A stretch of 64,000 nt of DNA from Streptomyces humi. GTDB taxonomy: Bacteria > Actinomycetota > Actinomycetes > Streptomycetales > Streptomycetaceae. The stretch covers positions 1 to 64,000 of the forward strand of contig NZ_LBMU02000065.1 of NCBI RefSeq assembly GCF_001005085.2. Reading direction: 5' to 3'. Shown in pieces: positions 34,235 to 44,838 of the stretch; position 1 is the first letter of the stretch; each line of letters starts with the position of its first letter. Under the pieces are notes generated by a model. The model did not search any database. It was not told the DNA's origin and saw only the letters and a program-made list of their open reading frames with translations. Both the position numbers and the translations under genes were made by a program.

Positions 34235-35620
34235 ATGAGCAGAGCCGAACAGCCGTCCCGCAGAACCGTGCTGGCAGCCGCCGCCTCCGTCGCCGCGGCC
34301 GCCGTGGCGCAGGGCGTGGTCCCCGCCGTCCCGGCGGCCGCGGCGACGGAGAGCGACCCCGACGCCGACGGCACCGGCCGGGCCGACCCGAGCCAGGTCG
34401 AGTACTGCTGCTGGACCACCTACGGCGACTGGCGGACCGGTACCGCGACCGGCGTCGAGGCCGTCGCCGGCGACCGCCCGGGTGTGGTGGTCGGCACCCC
34501 CGCCGGTACCACCTCCTACACCGACCCCCACACCGGCAAGACCGCCACCTGGGAGTACGGCACCTGGACCGGCCCCGTGCACCGGCTCGCCGTCCCCGCC
34601 ACCGAGGTCATCGCCTCCTGGAACGCGGACACCCCGGCCGGCACCTGGATCAAGGTCGAACTGCACGGCACCTACTCCGACGGCACGGACACCCCCTGGT
34701 ACGTGATGGGCCGCTGGGCGGCCGGTGACCAGGACATCAGACGGACCTCCGTGGACGGCCAGGGCGACGGCAGGAGCAGCATCTCCACGGACACCTTCGC
34801 CATCGGCGACGCCTCCGCCGGCCTGCGCCTCGCCTCGTACCAGCTGCGCCTGACCCTCTACCGCAAGCCCGGCACCCAGCTCACCCCGACCGTCCGGCGG
34901 CTCGGCGCCATGGGCTCCGACGTCCCGGACCGCTTCACGGTGCCCGCCTCCGTCCCGGGCCTCGCCCGGGAACTGAAGGTCCCGCGGTACTCCCAGGAGA
35001 TCCACAAGGGGCAGTACCCGGAGTACGACAACGGCGGCGAGGCCTGGTGCAGCCCCACCTCCTCGCAGATGATCATCGAGTACTGGGGCGGCCGGCTCAC
35101 CGCGGCCCAGCTGGCCTGGGTCGACCCGTCGTACGCGGACCCCCAGGTCTGCCACGCGGCCCGCTACACCTACGACTACCAGTACGCCGGCTGCGGCAAC
35201 TGGCCGTTCAACGCCGCCTACGCGGCCACCTACCAGGACCTCCAGGGCGTGGTGACCCGCCTGGGGTCGCTCACCGACCTGGAGACCCTGATCGCGGCGG
35301 GCATCCCGGCCATGACGTCCCAGTCGTTCCTGTCGAGCGAGCTGACGGGAGCCGGCTACGGCACCTCGGGACACCTCATGACGGTGATCGGCTTCACCGC
35401 GGACGGCGACGTGATCGCCAACGACCCGTTCTCGCCCGACGACGACGCGGTCCGGCGGGTCTACGCGCGGCGGGAGTTCGAGAACATCTGGTTGCGGACC
35501 AAGCGCTACAACGCCAGCGGCAAGGTGACCTCCGGCACCGGAGGCGTCTGCTACGTGTACTTCCCGGCGGCCCCGACGCCCGCCCAGACCACGGCGCTCG
35601 CGGCGGTCGGCCTGCGCTGA
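34235..35620 (+). CDS. Secreted C39-like cysteine peptidase (Tat substrate)
   Basis: A 461-residue exported protein. The N-terminus has a twin-arginine motif SRRTVLAAA, a long Ala-rich hydrophobic stretch and AAAATES as the cleavage region. The middle is a beta-rich domain (GRWAAGDQDIRRTSVDGQGD). The last 220 residues are a papain-fold peptidase_C39_2 domain with the catalytic Cys in GGEAWCSPTSSQM, His in GTSGHLMTVIGF and Asn/Asp in IANDPFSP. Target unknown; homologues are common extracellular proteins of Streptomyces. The ATG at 34235 was chosen because the signal peptide begins there. Confidence 0.86.
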   Translation: MSRAEQPSRRTVLAAAASVAAAAVAQGVVPAVPAAAATESDPDADGTGRADPSQVEYCCWTTYGDWRTGTATGVEAVAGDRPGVVVGTPAGTTSYTDPHTGKTATWEYGTWTGPVHRLAVPATEVIASWNADTPAGTWIKVELHGTYSDGTDTPWYVMGRWAAGDQDIRRTSVDGQGDGRSSISTDTFAIGDASAGLRLASYQLRLTLYRKPGTQLTPTVRRLGAMGSDVPDRFTVPASVPGLARELKVPRYSQEIHKGQYPEYDNGGEAWCSPTSSQMIIEYWGGRLTAAQLAWVDPSYADPQVCHAARYTYDYQYAGCGNWPFNAAYAATYQDLQGVVTRLGSLTDLETLIAAGIPAMTSQSFLSSELTGAGYGTSGHLMTVIGFTADGDVIANDPFSPDDDAVRRVYARREFENIWLRTKRYNASGKVTSGTGGVCYVYFPAAPTPAQTTALAAVGLR

Positions 35621-35715
35621 CCAGCCACGACGGCGGCCCCGGGCGCTCCGGGGGCCGCCGTCCTGTGACCAAGCTCTCCGCCGCAAAAGCCGCAATCGGT
35701 GGCATGGTGGACGTC

Positions 35716-35856
35716 ATGACCACGCACTCCGCCACCGCCGCCCGCGCCCGTACCGGCGGCCCGAAGGACGACGGCCCGAAGGTTCTGGAACATGTCATGG
35801 GCTGGACCCTGGTCGTGGTCATCGCCATGCTGGTCACCCAACTCGGGCTGCTGTGA
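35716..35856 (+). CDS. SCO1431-family small membrane protein
   Basis: A 46-residue protein with a charged N-terminal half and one C-terminal membrane helix (VMGWTLVVVIAMLVTQLGLL). It matches, from memory, a micro-protein family named after S. coelicolor SCO1431. Start ATG 35716 is preferred; ATG 35704 and GTG 35665 are in frame. Function unknown. It lies 95 bp after the peptidase and 32 bp before the TetR gene. Confidence 0.75.
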   Translation: MTTHSATAARARTGGPKDDGPKVLEHVMGWTLVVVIAMLVTQLGLL

Positions 35857-35888
35857 CCTGACGCGCGACCCGAGCTGACATACTGCGG

Positions 35889-36581
35889 ATGTCCCGCAGC
35901 CTGTTGAGACCAGGGTCGAATTTGAATATCAGTCAACAACGTGCCGCTGCCCGTCCGCGGGCGCGCGGCACCGAGCGCTCGGTGGCCCGTCGCGCCGAAC
36001 TCATCGCCATCGGGCGGAAGTTGTTCGCCGACACCTCGTACGACGCGCTCTCCATGGACGACATCGCCAGGCAGGCGCATGTCGCCAAAGGGCTGATCTA
36101 CTACTACTTCCAGTCCAAGCGCGGCTACTACCTGGCGATCATCCAGGACTCCGTCGCCGACCTGGTCACCTACGCCGCGAGCGGTCTGGAACTGCCTCAG
36201 GTGGACCGCGTCCACCGCACCATCGACAGCTATCTGCGGTACGCGGAGCACCATCAGGCCGCGTACCGCACGATCGTCAGCGGCGGGGTCGGCTTCGACA
36301 CCGAGGTGCACGCCATCCGGGACGGGGTGCGTGAGGCGATCGTCGCCACCATCGCCGAGGGCGCCTACGGCCGGACCGACATCGCCCCGCTGGCCCGGAT
36401 GGGACTGCTCTCCTGGCTGTGCAGCGTGGAGGGCGCCACCCTCGCGTGGATCGACCGCCCCGAACTCTCCCGCGACACCATGTGCGAGCTGCTGGTCAAG
36501 ACCCTCGGCGGCACGCTCCGCGCCATCGAGGAGCTCGACCCGTCCTACCCCGCTCCGGCCCCGGCCCGCCGGGACGGCTGA
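35889..36581 (+). CDS. TetR-family transcriptional regulator
   Basis: A 230-residue regulator. The DNA-binding domain is at residues 30-80 (ARRAELIAIGRKLFADTSYDALSMDDIARQAHVAKGLIYYYFQSKRGYYLAII). The rest is a ligand-binding helical domain. It converges with the chitinase gene, so it is more likely to control itself or genes to its left. Ligand unknown. Confidence 0.9.
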   Translation: MSRSLLRPGSNLNISQQRAAARPRARGTERSVARRAELIAIGRKLFADTSYDALSMDDIARQAHVAKGLIYYYFQSKRGYYLAIIQDSVADLVTYAASGLELPQVDRVHRTIDSYLRYAEHHQAAYRTIVSGGVGFDTEVHAIRDGVREAIVATIAEGAYGRTDIAPLARMGLLSWLCSVEGATLAWIDRPELSRDTMCELLVKTLGGTLRAIEELDPSYPAPAPARRDG

Positions 36582-36620
36582 CGCACGAGGGGCGGAGGTC
36601 TCGTGGTACCCCCGCCCCAG

Positions 36621-36636
36621 GCCCCCGTGCGGGGGG

Positions 36637-36637
<1 letters not shown>
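36621..36637. terminator. Convergent hairpin between the TetR and chitinase genes
   Basis: GCCCCC and GGGGGC surround a short loop. It abuts the chitinase stop codon and could stop transcripts from both sides. Confidence 0.5.
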
Positions 36638-37869
<1,232 letters not shown>

Positions 37870-37940
37870 CGGGTGTCTCCTCCTGGGGGAGAGGGGAACG
37901 CGCGCCGATTGGCATGAACGCGGTAAAGCGTTGGTCATGA

Positions 37941-37982
37941 ACCTTAGGAGGACTAGACCAGTAGGGTCAATGGTTCGGACCA
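37941..37982 (-). promoter_or_regulatory. chiD promoter with 12-bp direct repeats and DasR operator
   Basis: On the minus strand: TTGACC (37970-37965), 18-bp spacer, TAAGGT (37946-37941). The spacer holds ACTGGTCTAGTCC (37962-37950). The repeats TGGTCCGAACCA (37982-37971) and TGGTCTAGTCCT (37960-37949) start 22 bp apart and flank the -35, as described for Streptomyces chitinase promoters. DasR, released by glucosamine-6-phosphate, and chitobiose-responsive control are expected. Confidence 0.8.
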
Positions 37983-38199
37983 ATTTCGCTACGGCGGGAT
38001 GTTGGCCTGGAATTCCGGAAGTAAGCGGTCGTTAACTGGTGACGGGAGGTCCCCGATCGGGCATACTCACTGCGCAGCCGCAGGTCAGCAGCTTCCGAGA
38101 CCCGGAAACGTCCCTTCGGCCGCACCCGAACGACAGGCGGAGCAGCCCCTACCCGATGGGCCGCGGCCGCTGGTGCCCGACAGGGAGGAGACCGACGCC

Positions 38200-39372
38200 A
38201 TGTCCGACCGCGACCCGCAGCCGGTGGAGCGTCAACTGCCCACGGAAGAGGCGAGAGACCTGCTCTCGCTGGTCCGGGACATCGCCCGGCACGAGATCGC
38301 GCCGGAGGCGGCCGAGGAGGAGGACGCCGGACGCTTCCCGCGCGGGGTCTTCACCCTGCTCTCCGAATCAGGCCTGCTCGGCCTGCCGTACGACTCCGAG
38401 TACGGCGGCGGCGACCAGCCCTACGAGGTCTACCTCCAGGTCCTGGAGGAGCTGGCCGCGGCCCGCCTCACCGTCGGCCTCGGGGTCAGCGTGCACACCC
38501 TCGCGAGCTACGCGCTCGCCGCCTACGGAACCAAGCAGCAGCAGGTCGAGCACCTGCCCGCGATACTCGGCGGCGGCCTGCTGGGCGCCTACTGCCTCTC
38601 CGAGCCCGCCTCCGGCTCGGACGCCGCCTCCCTGCGCACCAGGGCCGTCCGGGACGGGGACTCCTGGGTGATCAACGGCACCAAGGCCTGGATCACCCAC
38701 GGCGGCATCGCCGACTTCTACACCGTCATGGCCCGCACCGGCGGCGAGGGCTCGCACGGCATCACCGCCTTCCTGGTCCCCGGCGACGCCGAGGGCCTGA
38801 GCGGCGCGGTGCCGGAGAAGAAGATGGGCATGAAGGGCTCGCCCACCGCCCAGGTCCACTTCGACGACGTCCGGGTCCCGGACGAGCGCCGCCTCGGCGA
38901 GGAGGGGCAGGGCTTCGCCATCGCCCTGTCCGCCCTGGACTCGGGCCGGCTCGGCATCGCGGCCTGCGCGATCGGCCTGGCCCAGGCCGCCCTGGACGAG
39001 GCGGTCGCCTACGCCACCGGGCGGCGGCAGTTCGGGCATCCCATCGCCGACTTCCAGGGCCTGCGCTTCATGATCGCCGACATGGCCACCCAGATCGAGG
39101 CCGGACGCGCCCTCTACCTCGCGGCGGCCCGGCTGCGCGACGCGGGCCGCCCGTTCGCCCGGCAGGCCGCCATGGCCAAGCTGCACTGCACCGACACCGC
39201 GATGAAGGTCACCACCGACGCCGTCCAGATACTCGGCGGCTACGGCTACACCGCGGACTTCCCGGTCGAGCGCTACATGCGGGAGGCCAAGGTGCTACAG
39301 ATCGTCGAGGGGACCAACCAGATCCAGCGGATGGTCATCGCCCGTCATGTGGCAGGGCCGGAAAGCCGCTGA
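38200..39372 (+). CDS. Acyl-CoA dehydrogenase
   Basis: A 390-residue FAD enzyme that oxidises an acyl-CoA to the enoyl-CoA. It has AYCLSEPASGSDAAS, WITHGGIADFYTVMART, KKMGMKGSPTAQVHFDDVRVP and the terminal YTADFPVERYMREAKVLQIVEGTNQIQRMVIAR with the catalytic glutamate in the usual C-terminal position. ATG at 38200 follows GGGAGGAG by nine bases. The 330 bp between the chitinase and this start hold the chitinase promoter and otherwise nothing recognised. Substrate chain type unknown. Confidence 0.92.
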   Translation: MSDRDPQPVERQLPTEEARDLLSLVRDIARHEIAPEAAEEEDAGRFPRGVFTLLSESGLLGLPYDSEYGGGDQPYEVYLQVLEELAAARLTVGLGVSVHTLASYALAAYGTKQQQVEHLPAILGGGLLGAYCLSEPASGSDAASLRTRAVRDGDSWVINGTKAWITHGGIADFYTVMARTGGEGSHGITAFLVPGDAEGLSGAVPEKKMGMKGSPTAQVHFDDVRVPDERRLGEEGQGFAIALSALDSGRLGIAACAIGLAQAALDEAVAYATGRRQFGHPIADFQGLRFMIADMATQIEAGRALYLAAARLRDAGRPFARQAAMAKLHCTDTAMKVTTDAVQILGGYGYTADFPVERYMREAKVLQIVEGTNQIQRMVIARHVAGPESR

Positions 39373-39577
39373 ACTGCCCCCGTACGACCGTCGGAGCCGC
39401 CAGCCTGACCCACTCCGGGTCGTGGCGGCCCGGCAGGGCGCGGCCCCGGTCGGCCCAGATCCGCATCAACTCGCGGTAGATCGGCGGATCCTGCGGCGCG
39501 GGCGGCGGGAGCGAGGCTGCGGGCGGGGGGACGAAGATCCGGCGCTGACGGCCGAGGACCGAGTACGTGGTCGTCAT
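39335..39577 (-). CDS. Short conserved-looking hypothetical protein
   Basis: An 80-residue frame with a proline-rich start (RIFVPPPAASLPPPAPQDPP) and the segment PPIYRELMRIWADRGRALPGRHDPEWVRL, which I recall in many short Streptomyces proteins of unknown role. It overlaps the end of the acyl-CoA dehydrogenase gene by 38 bp on the opposite strand. No ribosome site is obvious, so a leaderless transcript is possible. Confidence 0.55.
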   Translation of the reverse strand: MTTTYSVLGRQRRIFVPPPAASLPPPAPQDPPIYRELMRIWADRGRALPGRHDPEWVRLAAPTVVRGQFSGFPALPHDGR

Positions 39578-39725
39578 GCCCGGCCAACGCGGCGGCGGCC
39601 GCCCAGGTCACCGATCCCGCGAATCGCGCGTGAGTTCGCGGGCGTCCCCTCCCGGATCTGGCCTCCCGACGCCTTCTGACGTACCGTCAGCCGGGCCGTT
39701 GCCAGCCACCGGGGGAGGCCCTGCC

Positions 39726-40826
39726 ATGGCCGACGACCGTCCCGTACCGCTCGACGAGTACCCCGTGCACCAGGTCCCGCTCTCCATGCGGCACGTCGCC
39801 ACCGGGGACCGCAACGCCTACGACCGCTGCATCTTCCACGTCCTCGACCACTCCGGCGCCGCCCTGCTCGTCCTCGGCCTCGGCGTCTATCCGAACGTCG
39901 GTGTGATCGACGCCTACGCCACCCTGCGCACCGGCGACACCCTGCACGCGGTCCGCGCCTCGGACGCCCTCGGCGAGGACCGGATGCGCCTGACGGTCGG
40001 CCCGCTGCGCATCGAGGTGGCGGAGCCGCTCCGACGCTTCCGTCTGATCTGCGACGACGACCTGATCTCCTACGACCTCACCTGGACCGCCGGCTTCCCG
40101 CCGCTGTGGGAGCCGCACCACCTCCAGCGCCGCGGTGACCGCCTGACACTGGAGGGCCGCAGGTTCGTGCAGGCCGGCGGGGTCTCCGGGGTGATCCGGG
40201 CCGGCGGCGCGGAGTTCCGCGTCGACCCGGGCGGCTGGACGGGCACCCGGGACCGCAGCTGGGGCGTGCGGCCGATCCCGGGGGAGGAGGGCGGCCGGCT
40301 CGCCGAGGCGCACCCGACCGAGGGCTTCCACTGGATCTGGTCCCCGGTCCGCTTCGAGGACCGCTTCCTGATGGTCGTCGTCCAGGAGGACGCCGACGGC
40401 TACCGCACCCTCAACGACGCCACCCTGCTCCGCGACGGCCACCCCGACCGCCAACTCGGCTGGCCCCAGGCCGAGATCGGCTACCGCAGCGGTACCCGGC
40501 AGCCGGAGCGGGCCGTCGTCCACCTCGGCGGCCCGCGCGAACCCCGGGAACTGGAGGTGGAGATCCTCGCCTCCTCGCCGCTCGCGGTCGGCGCCGGCTA
40601 CCCGCCCGCCGACGACTGGCAGCACGGCACCTGGCAGGGACCGGGGTGGACGGACCGCCGTACCTACGACATGACCGCGGCGCATCCCCGCGCCGCCTAC
40701 GGCGTCACCGACCACTCCGCCCGGTTCCGCCTGGACGGCCGCGTCGGCCACGGGATCTTCGAGCACGGCTCGTTCGGCAGACACGATCCGAGCGGCTTCA
40801 CCGGCTTCGACTCGGTGGCGCCCTGA
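39726..40826 (+). CDS. Lipocalin-like protein of unknown function
   Basis: A 366-residue beta-rich soluble protein. The phrases GTRDRSWGVRPI, FHWIWSPVRFEDRFLMVVVQEDADG and GHGIFEHGSFGRHDP suggest a two-domain lipocalin/calycin fold like the CrtC/DUF7064 type, but I am not certain of the family. It sits between acyl-CoA dehydrogenase and an APH-type kinase, a grouping typical of lipid or steroid catabolism islands. ATG at 39726 has GGGGGAGG upstream. The kinase starts 14 bp after its stop. Confidence 0.7.
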   Translation: MADDRPVPLDEYPVHQVPLSMRHVATGDRNAYDRCIFHVLDHSGAALLVLGLGVYPNVGVIDAYATLRTGDTLHAVRASDALGEDRMRLTVGPLRIEVAEPLRRFRLICDDDLISYDLTWTAGFPPLWEPHHLQRRGDRLTLEGRRFVQAGGVSGVIRAGGAEFRVDPGGWTGTRDRSWGVRPIPGEEGGRLAEAHPTEGFHWIWSPVRFEDRFLMVVVQEDADGYRTLNDATLLRDGHPDRQLGWPQAEIGYRSGTRQPERAVVHLGGPREPRELEVEILASSPLAVGAGYPPADDWQHGTWQGPGWTDRRTYDMTAAHPRAAYGVTDHSARFRLDGRVGHGIFEHGSFGRHDPSGFTGFDSVAP

Positions 40827-40840
40827 GAGAGGAGGCCGGC

Positions 40841-41944
40841 ATGACCGCGAAACCGCGCCCGCGCACCACGACCCGCGATCCCGCCGAACTCGCGCGGCGG
40901 CTGACCGCCTGGCTGGACGCCCGGCTCCCCGGCGCCCGAGCCGTCGGCATCACCGTGCCCGCCTCCAACGGTCTCTCCAGCGAAACCCTGCTCTTCGACA
41001 TCGAGCACCCCCGACCGCCCGTCCGGGCCTGCGCGTTGAGGCTGGCTGCGGACCCGTCGGCGTACACGGTCTTCCCCTCGTACGACATGACCCGGCAGTA
41101 CCGCACCATGCGGCTGGTCGGTGAGCACACGGACGTGCCCGTGCCGCGGGTGCTGTGGCTCGAAGAGGACCCGGAACCGCTCGGCGCGCCCTTCTTCGTC
41201 ATGGCACGGGTGGCGGGGCGTGTCCCGCCCGACGTCATGCCCTACACGTACGAGGGGAACTGGCTGCACGCGGCGACCGACGGCGAACGCGAGCACCTGG
41301 AAGCGGCTTCGGTCGGCCTGCTGGCCCGGATCCACGACCAAGTCCCCCTGGCACAGGCCGGGTTCCTCACACTGCCGGGTGAGGGCGATGCGCTGGGCCG
41401 GCACGTCCGCTCCCAACGCGCCTACTACGACTGGGTGGTGGACGGACTGGCCCGCTCTCCCCTGATCGAGGCCGCGTTCGACCGGCTGGCGGAACTGTGG
41501 CCGCACGAGCCCGGCGCCCCGGTCCTCAACTGGGGTGACGCGCGCATCGGCAACATCGTCTACGACGGCTTCGACCCCGTCGCCGTCCTCGACTGGGAGA
41601 TGGCGGCACCGGCCCCGCGCGAGGTGGACCTCGGCTGGACCGTGTACCTGCACCGCTTCTTCCAGGACCTCACGGTCGCCTCCGGGCAGTCCGGCCTGCC
41701 CGGCTTCCTGCGCCGCGACCGCATCGAGGCCCGCTACGCCCGCCTGACCGGCCACGCCCCGCGGGACATGGAGTTCCACACCCTGTACGCCGCCCTGCGG
41801 CACGCGATCGTGATGCTGCGCATCGCCTACCGGCAGGTGTACTTCGGCGAGGCCGCCGTCCCGGCGGATCCGGACACACTGATCCTGCACCACGGCAGCC
41901 TGCGCGCCATGGTGCAGGGCAGGTACTGGAGTGAGGTGCGGTGA
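40841..41944 (+). CDS. APH-family phosphotransferase
   Basis: A 367-residue kinase-like protein with the aminoglycoside-phosphotransferase fold: catalytic loop LNWGDARIGNIVYD and metal motif AVLDWEMAAPAPREVDLGW. Members with the W-G-D-x-R-x-G-N loop, such as the kinase domain of ACAD10/11, act on hydroxyacyl-type substrates rather than antibiotics. Together with the acyl-CoA dehydrogenase upstream it may channel a hydroxy acid into beta-oxidation (inference). GGAGG lies five bases before the ATG. Confidence 0.82.
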   Translation: MTAKPRPRTTTRDPAELARRLTAWLDARLPGARAVGITVPASNGLSSETLLFDIEHPRPPVRACALRLAADPSAYTVFPSYDMTRQYRTMRLVGEHTDVPVPRVLWLEEDPEPLGAPFFVMARVAGRVPPDVMPYTYEGNWLHAATDGEREHLEAASVGLLARIHDQVPLAQAGFLTLPGEGDALGRHVRSQRAYYDWVVDGLARSPLIEAAFDRLAELWPHEPGAPVLNWGDARIGNIVYDGFDPVAVLDWEMAAPAPREVDLGWTVYLHRFFQDLTVASGQSGLPGFLRRDRIEARYARLTGHAPRDMEFHTLYAALRHAIVMLRIAYRQVYFGEAAVPADPDTLILHHGSLRAMVQGRYWSEVR

Positions 41945-41945
41945 C

Positions 41946-42404
41946 TCAGGCGGCCTGACGGCTGACGGTGTCGCCGCCGAAGCGCATCGCCGGTACGCGC
42001 ATCGGGCGTGAGCCCGGGCCGCCGACGTGCGAGAAGGGCTGCGTCCGCCAGTCCAGACCCTGCGGGAGGGTGAGCAGGAGGGCGGTGTCCTGCTCCTGCG
42101 GCTCGGCCGACTCGTCCGCGGACGGGGCGTCGGCGGCCGCGCGGCCCGTACCGGCACAGACCGTCAGGCCGAACGGGTTCCACGGCGAGGCGCACAGCGC
42201 GTGCTCCGGCAGAAACTCCTCGTCCGCCAGCAGCGCGATGGGCTGCGCGCAGTCCGGGCAGACCACCCGGAACATCTCGAAAGTGTCGTAGGCGTCCAGT
42301 TCCTCGGCCTCGTAGGGGTCGGATTCGACGCCCTCCGGCTCGGGCTCGACGACCAACTGCGGGCGCTTGGGCGTGGTACGACCAGGGCGCTTAAGACTCT
42401 GCAT
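41946..42404 (-). CDS. Hypothetical protein with a possible zinc site
   Basis: A 152-residue soluble protein I do not recognise. An acidic middle section (VVEPEPEGVESDPYEAEELD) precedes VVCPDCAQPIALLADEEFLPEHALCASPWNPFGLTVCAGTG, whose four cysteines could bind zinc. The C-terminus mentions no further motif. ATG at 42404 has GGGGGAG six bases upstream. It ends two bases from the kinase stop on the other strand and diverges from the Lrp gene; the 266-bp divergent gap shows no clear promoter. Confidence 0.72.
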   Translation of the reverse strand: MQSLKRPGRTTPKRPQLVVEPEPEGVESDPYEAEELDAYDTFEMFRVVCPDCAQPIALLADEEFLPEHALCASPWNPFGLTVCAGTGRAAADAPSADESAEPQEQDTALLLTLPQGLDWRTQPFSHVGGPGSRPMRVPAMRFGGDTVSRQAA

Positions 42405-42670
42405 GGGTACTCCCCCTCGGGCTGGGCCGTGACGGCACTGCGGCCTCGACCACAGCAAGCACTTCCCGTCCGGTCTCGGCGGTAATCACGAGACCATCAC
42501 AGAGCCCGCCCGGGAGCTGTGTCGTTCGTCACATGCCGTTCGCAGGTGCCCGGTGCGGTGTTTTTGTCCCTCAGGCGACCCACAGCCTGCCCTCCGTGAC
42601 ATCACGAACCGGCTATGACCTGCGCCGCTGAGGTATCCGATCAGATCGGGCGCCCTGTAGCTTTTGCGCC

Positions 42671-43111
42671 ATGGAGGAGCTCGACCGTCAAATCGTGCAG
42701 CTGCTCGTCAAGGACGGGCGGATGAGCTACACGGACCTGGGCAAGGCCACGGGCCTTTCCACGTCGGCCGTGCACCAGCGGGTGCGCCGGCTGGAACAGC
42801 GCGGCGTCATCCGCGGCTATGCCGCGGTCGTCGACCCGGAGGCCGTCGGGCTGCCCATGACTGCGTTCATCTCGGTGAAACCGTTCGATCCCAGCGCCCC
42901 CGACGACATCGCGGACCGGCTGGCCGGCGTCCCCGAGATCGAGGCGTGCCACAGTGTGGCCGGGGACGAGAACTACATCCTCAAGGTGCGGGTGGCCACG
43001 CCCCACGAGCTGGAGGAGCTGCTGGCGCGGCTGCGCAGCCTGGCGGGAGTGTCCACGCGGACGACGGTGGTGCTGTCGACGCCCTATGAGGCACGGCCGC
43101 CGAGGATCTGA
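42671..43111 (+). CDS. Lrp/AsnC-family transcriptional regulator
   Basis: A 146-residue regulator. The N-terminal helix-turn-helix reads MEELDRQIVQLLVKDGRMSYTDLGKATGLSTSAVHQRVRRLEQRGVI. The C-terminal RAM/ACT domain (VPEIEACHSVAGDENYILKVRVATPHELEELL) binds an amino acid. It is followed after 91 bp by an amidohydrolase gene that it may control. Other amino-acid genes nearby (the permease at 32470 and the davAB-like pair) are further possible targets. Confidence 0.92.
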   Translation: MEELDRQIVQLLVKDGRMSYTDLGKATGLSTSAVHQRVRRLEQRGVIRGYAAVVDPEAVGLPMTAFISVKPFDPSAPDDIADRLAGVPEIEACHSVAGDENYILKVRVATPHELEELLARLRSLAGVSTRTTVVLSTPYEARPPRI

Positions 43112-43202
43112 ACGGCGACGCGGCGGGTCGGGCGCGGATGGGCAGCGCTTCCAGGAGCCCCCGGTCCCACGGCTGGCGGTGTGAGGCGCGAGACTGTCCC
43201 CT

Positions 43203-44807
43203 ATGAGTGATCGCGCCGACCAGCACAAGACCGTTCTCCTCCGTCGCGGCGAGGTGCACAGCCCCGCCGATCCGTTCGCGACCGCGATGGTCGTGGAACG
43301 CGGGCAGGTCGCCTGGGTCGGGTCCGAGGGAGCCGCCGACGCGTTCGCGGACGGGGTCGACGAGGTCGTCGACCTGGACGGCGCGCTGGTCACCCCCGCC
43401 TTCACCGACGCCCATGTCCACACCACGTCCACCGGACTCGCGCTGACCGGGCTCGACCTTTCGGGCGCGGCCTCGGCGGCCGAGGCCCTGGCGCTGGTCA
43501 GGGATTTCGCGGCTGCCCGCCCGGACGACCGGGTGCTGCTCGGGCACGGCTGGGACGCCTCCCGCTGGGCCGGTGGACGGCCGCCGAGCCGGGCCGAGCT
43601 GGACGCGGCCACCGGCGGACGGCCGCTCTACCTCTCCCGTATCGACGTCCACTCGGCCGTCGTCACCACCCCCCTGCTGGACCTGGTCCCGGATACGGCC
43701 GCCCGTCAGGACGCCCCGCTGACGGGCGACGCCCACCATGCCGTACGGGCCGCGGCGTTCGCGGCCGTGACGCCCGCGCAGCGTGCCGAGGCCCAGCGAG
43801 CCGCCCTCGCGCACGCGGCCTCGCTCGGCATCGGCACGGTGCACGAGTGCGGCGGGCCGAAGATCTCCTCCGAGGACGACTTCACCGGGCTGCTGCGCCT
43901 CGCCGCCGGACTGCCCGGCCCACGCGTCGTCGGCTACTGGGCGGAGGAGGACGCCGAGAAGGCGCGGGAGCTGGGCGCGCTCGGTGCCGCCGGCGATCTG
44001 TTCGTCGACGGAGCCCTCGGCTCGCACACCGCCTGCCTGCACGAGCCGTATGCCGACGCGGACCACACCGGCGCCGCCTACCTGGACGCGGCAGCCGTCG
44101 CCGCCCATGTCGTCGCCTGCACCGAGGCCGGACTCCAGGCGGGCTTCCACGCCATCGGCGACGCCGCCGTGACGGCCGTCGTGGAGGGCGTGCGCACCGC
44201 CGCCGAGAAGATCGGCCTCGCCCGCGTCCGGGCCGCCCGGCACCGGGTCGAGCACGCCGAGATGCTCGCGCCCGCCCACATCGCGGGCTTCGCCGAGCTC
44301 GGCCTGATCGCCTCCGTGCAGCCCGCCTTCGACGCGCTGTGGGGCGGGGCGGACGGCATGTACGCGCAGCGCCTCGGCGCCGAGCGGGCCCGCACCCTCA
44401 ACCCCTACGCGGCCCTCCTGAAGGCCGGGGTCCCGCTCGCCTTCGGATCCGACAGCCCGGTCACCCCGCTCGACCCCTGGGGGACCGTCCGGGCCGCCGC
44501 CTTCCACCACACGCCCGAGCACCGCGTCTCGGTCCGCGCCGCGTTCACCGCGCACACCCGCGGCGGCTGGCGGGCGATCGGCCGGGACGACGCCGGTGTG
44601 CTGGTGCCCGGCGCGCCCGCCGACTACGCGGTCTGGCGCACCGAGGAACTGGTGGTGCAGGCACCGGACGACCGGGTCGCCCGCTGGTCCACCGATCCCC
44701 GCTCCGGCACCCCCGGCCTGCCCGATCTGACCCCGGGACACGAGCTGCCGGTCTGCCTGCGCACGGTGGTCGGCGGCCGAACGGTGTTCGTACGACCGGG
44801 CGAGTGA
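43203..44807 (+). CDS. YtcJ-like amidohydrolase
   Basis: A 534-residue metal-dependent hydrolase of the amidohydrolase_3 class. Metal-binding and catalytic parts are FTDAHVH, the GFHAIGDAAV histidine, HRVEHAEML and FGSDSPVTPLDPW. N- and C-terminal strands form the small beta domain. Substrates of YtcJ-like enzymes are usually unknown amides or cyclic ureas; no signal peptide is present. The 3' end is repeated just downstream. Confidence 0.87.
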   Translation: MSDRADQHKTVLLRRGEVHSPADPFATAMVVERGQVAWVGSEGAADAFADGVDEVVDLDGALVTPAFTDAHVHTTSTGLALTGLDLSGAASAAEALALVRDFAAARPDDRVLLGHGWDASRWAGGRPPSRAELDAATGGRPLYLSRIDVHSAVVTTPLLDLVPDTAARQDAPLTGDAHHAVRAAAFAAVTPAQRAEAQRAALAHAASLGIGTVHECGGPKISSEDDFTGLLRLAAGLPGPRVVGYWAEEDAEKARELGALGAAGDLFVDGALGSHTACLHEPYADADHTGAAYLDAAAVAAHVVACTEAGLQAGFHAIGDAAVTAVVEGVRTAAEKIGLARVRAARHRVEHAEMLAPAHIAGFAELGLIASVQPAFDALWGGADGMYAQRLGAERARTLNPYAALLKAGVPLAFGSDSPVTPLDPWGTVRAAAFHHTPEHRVSVRAAFTAHTRGGWRAIGRDDAGVLVPGAPADYAVWRTEELVVQAPDDRVARWSTDPRSGTPGLPDLTPGHELPVCLRTVVGGRTVFVRPGE

Positions 44808-44838
44808 GCGGACCGCATTCGTACGGCCGGGCGAGTGA
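44787..44838. repeat. 21-bp repeat that duplicates the end of the amidohydrolase gene
   Basis: 44787-44807, which includes the stop codon, recurs at 44818-44838 with one change. Both copies begin TTCGTACG and end GGGCGAGTGA. Confidence 0.75.
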
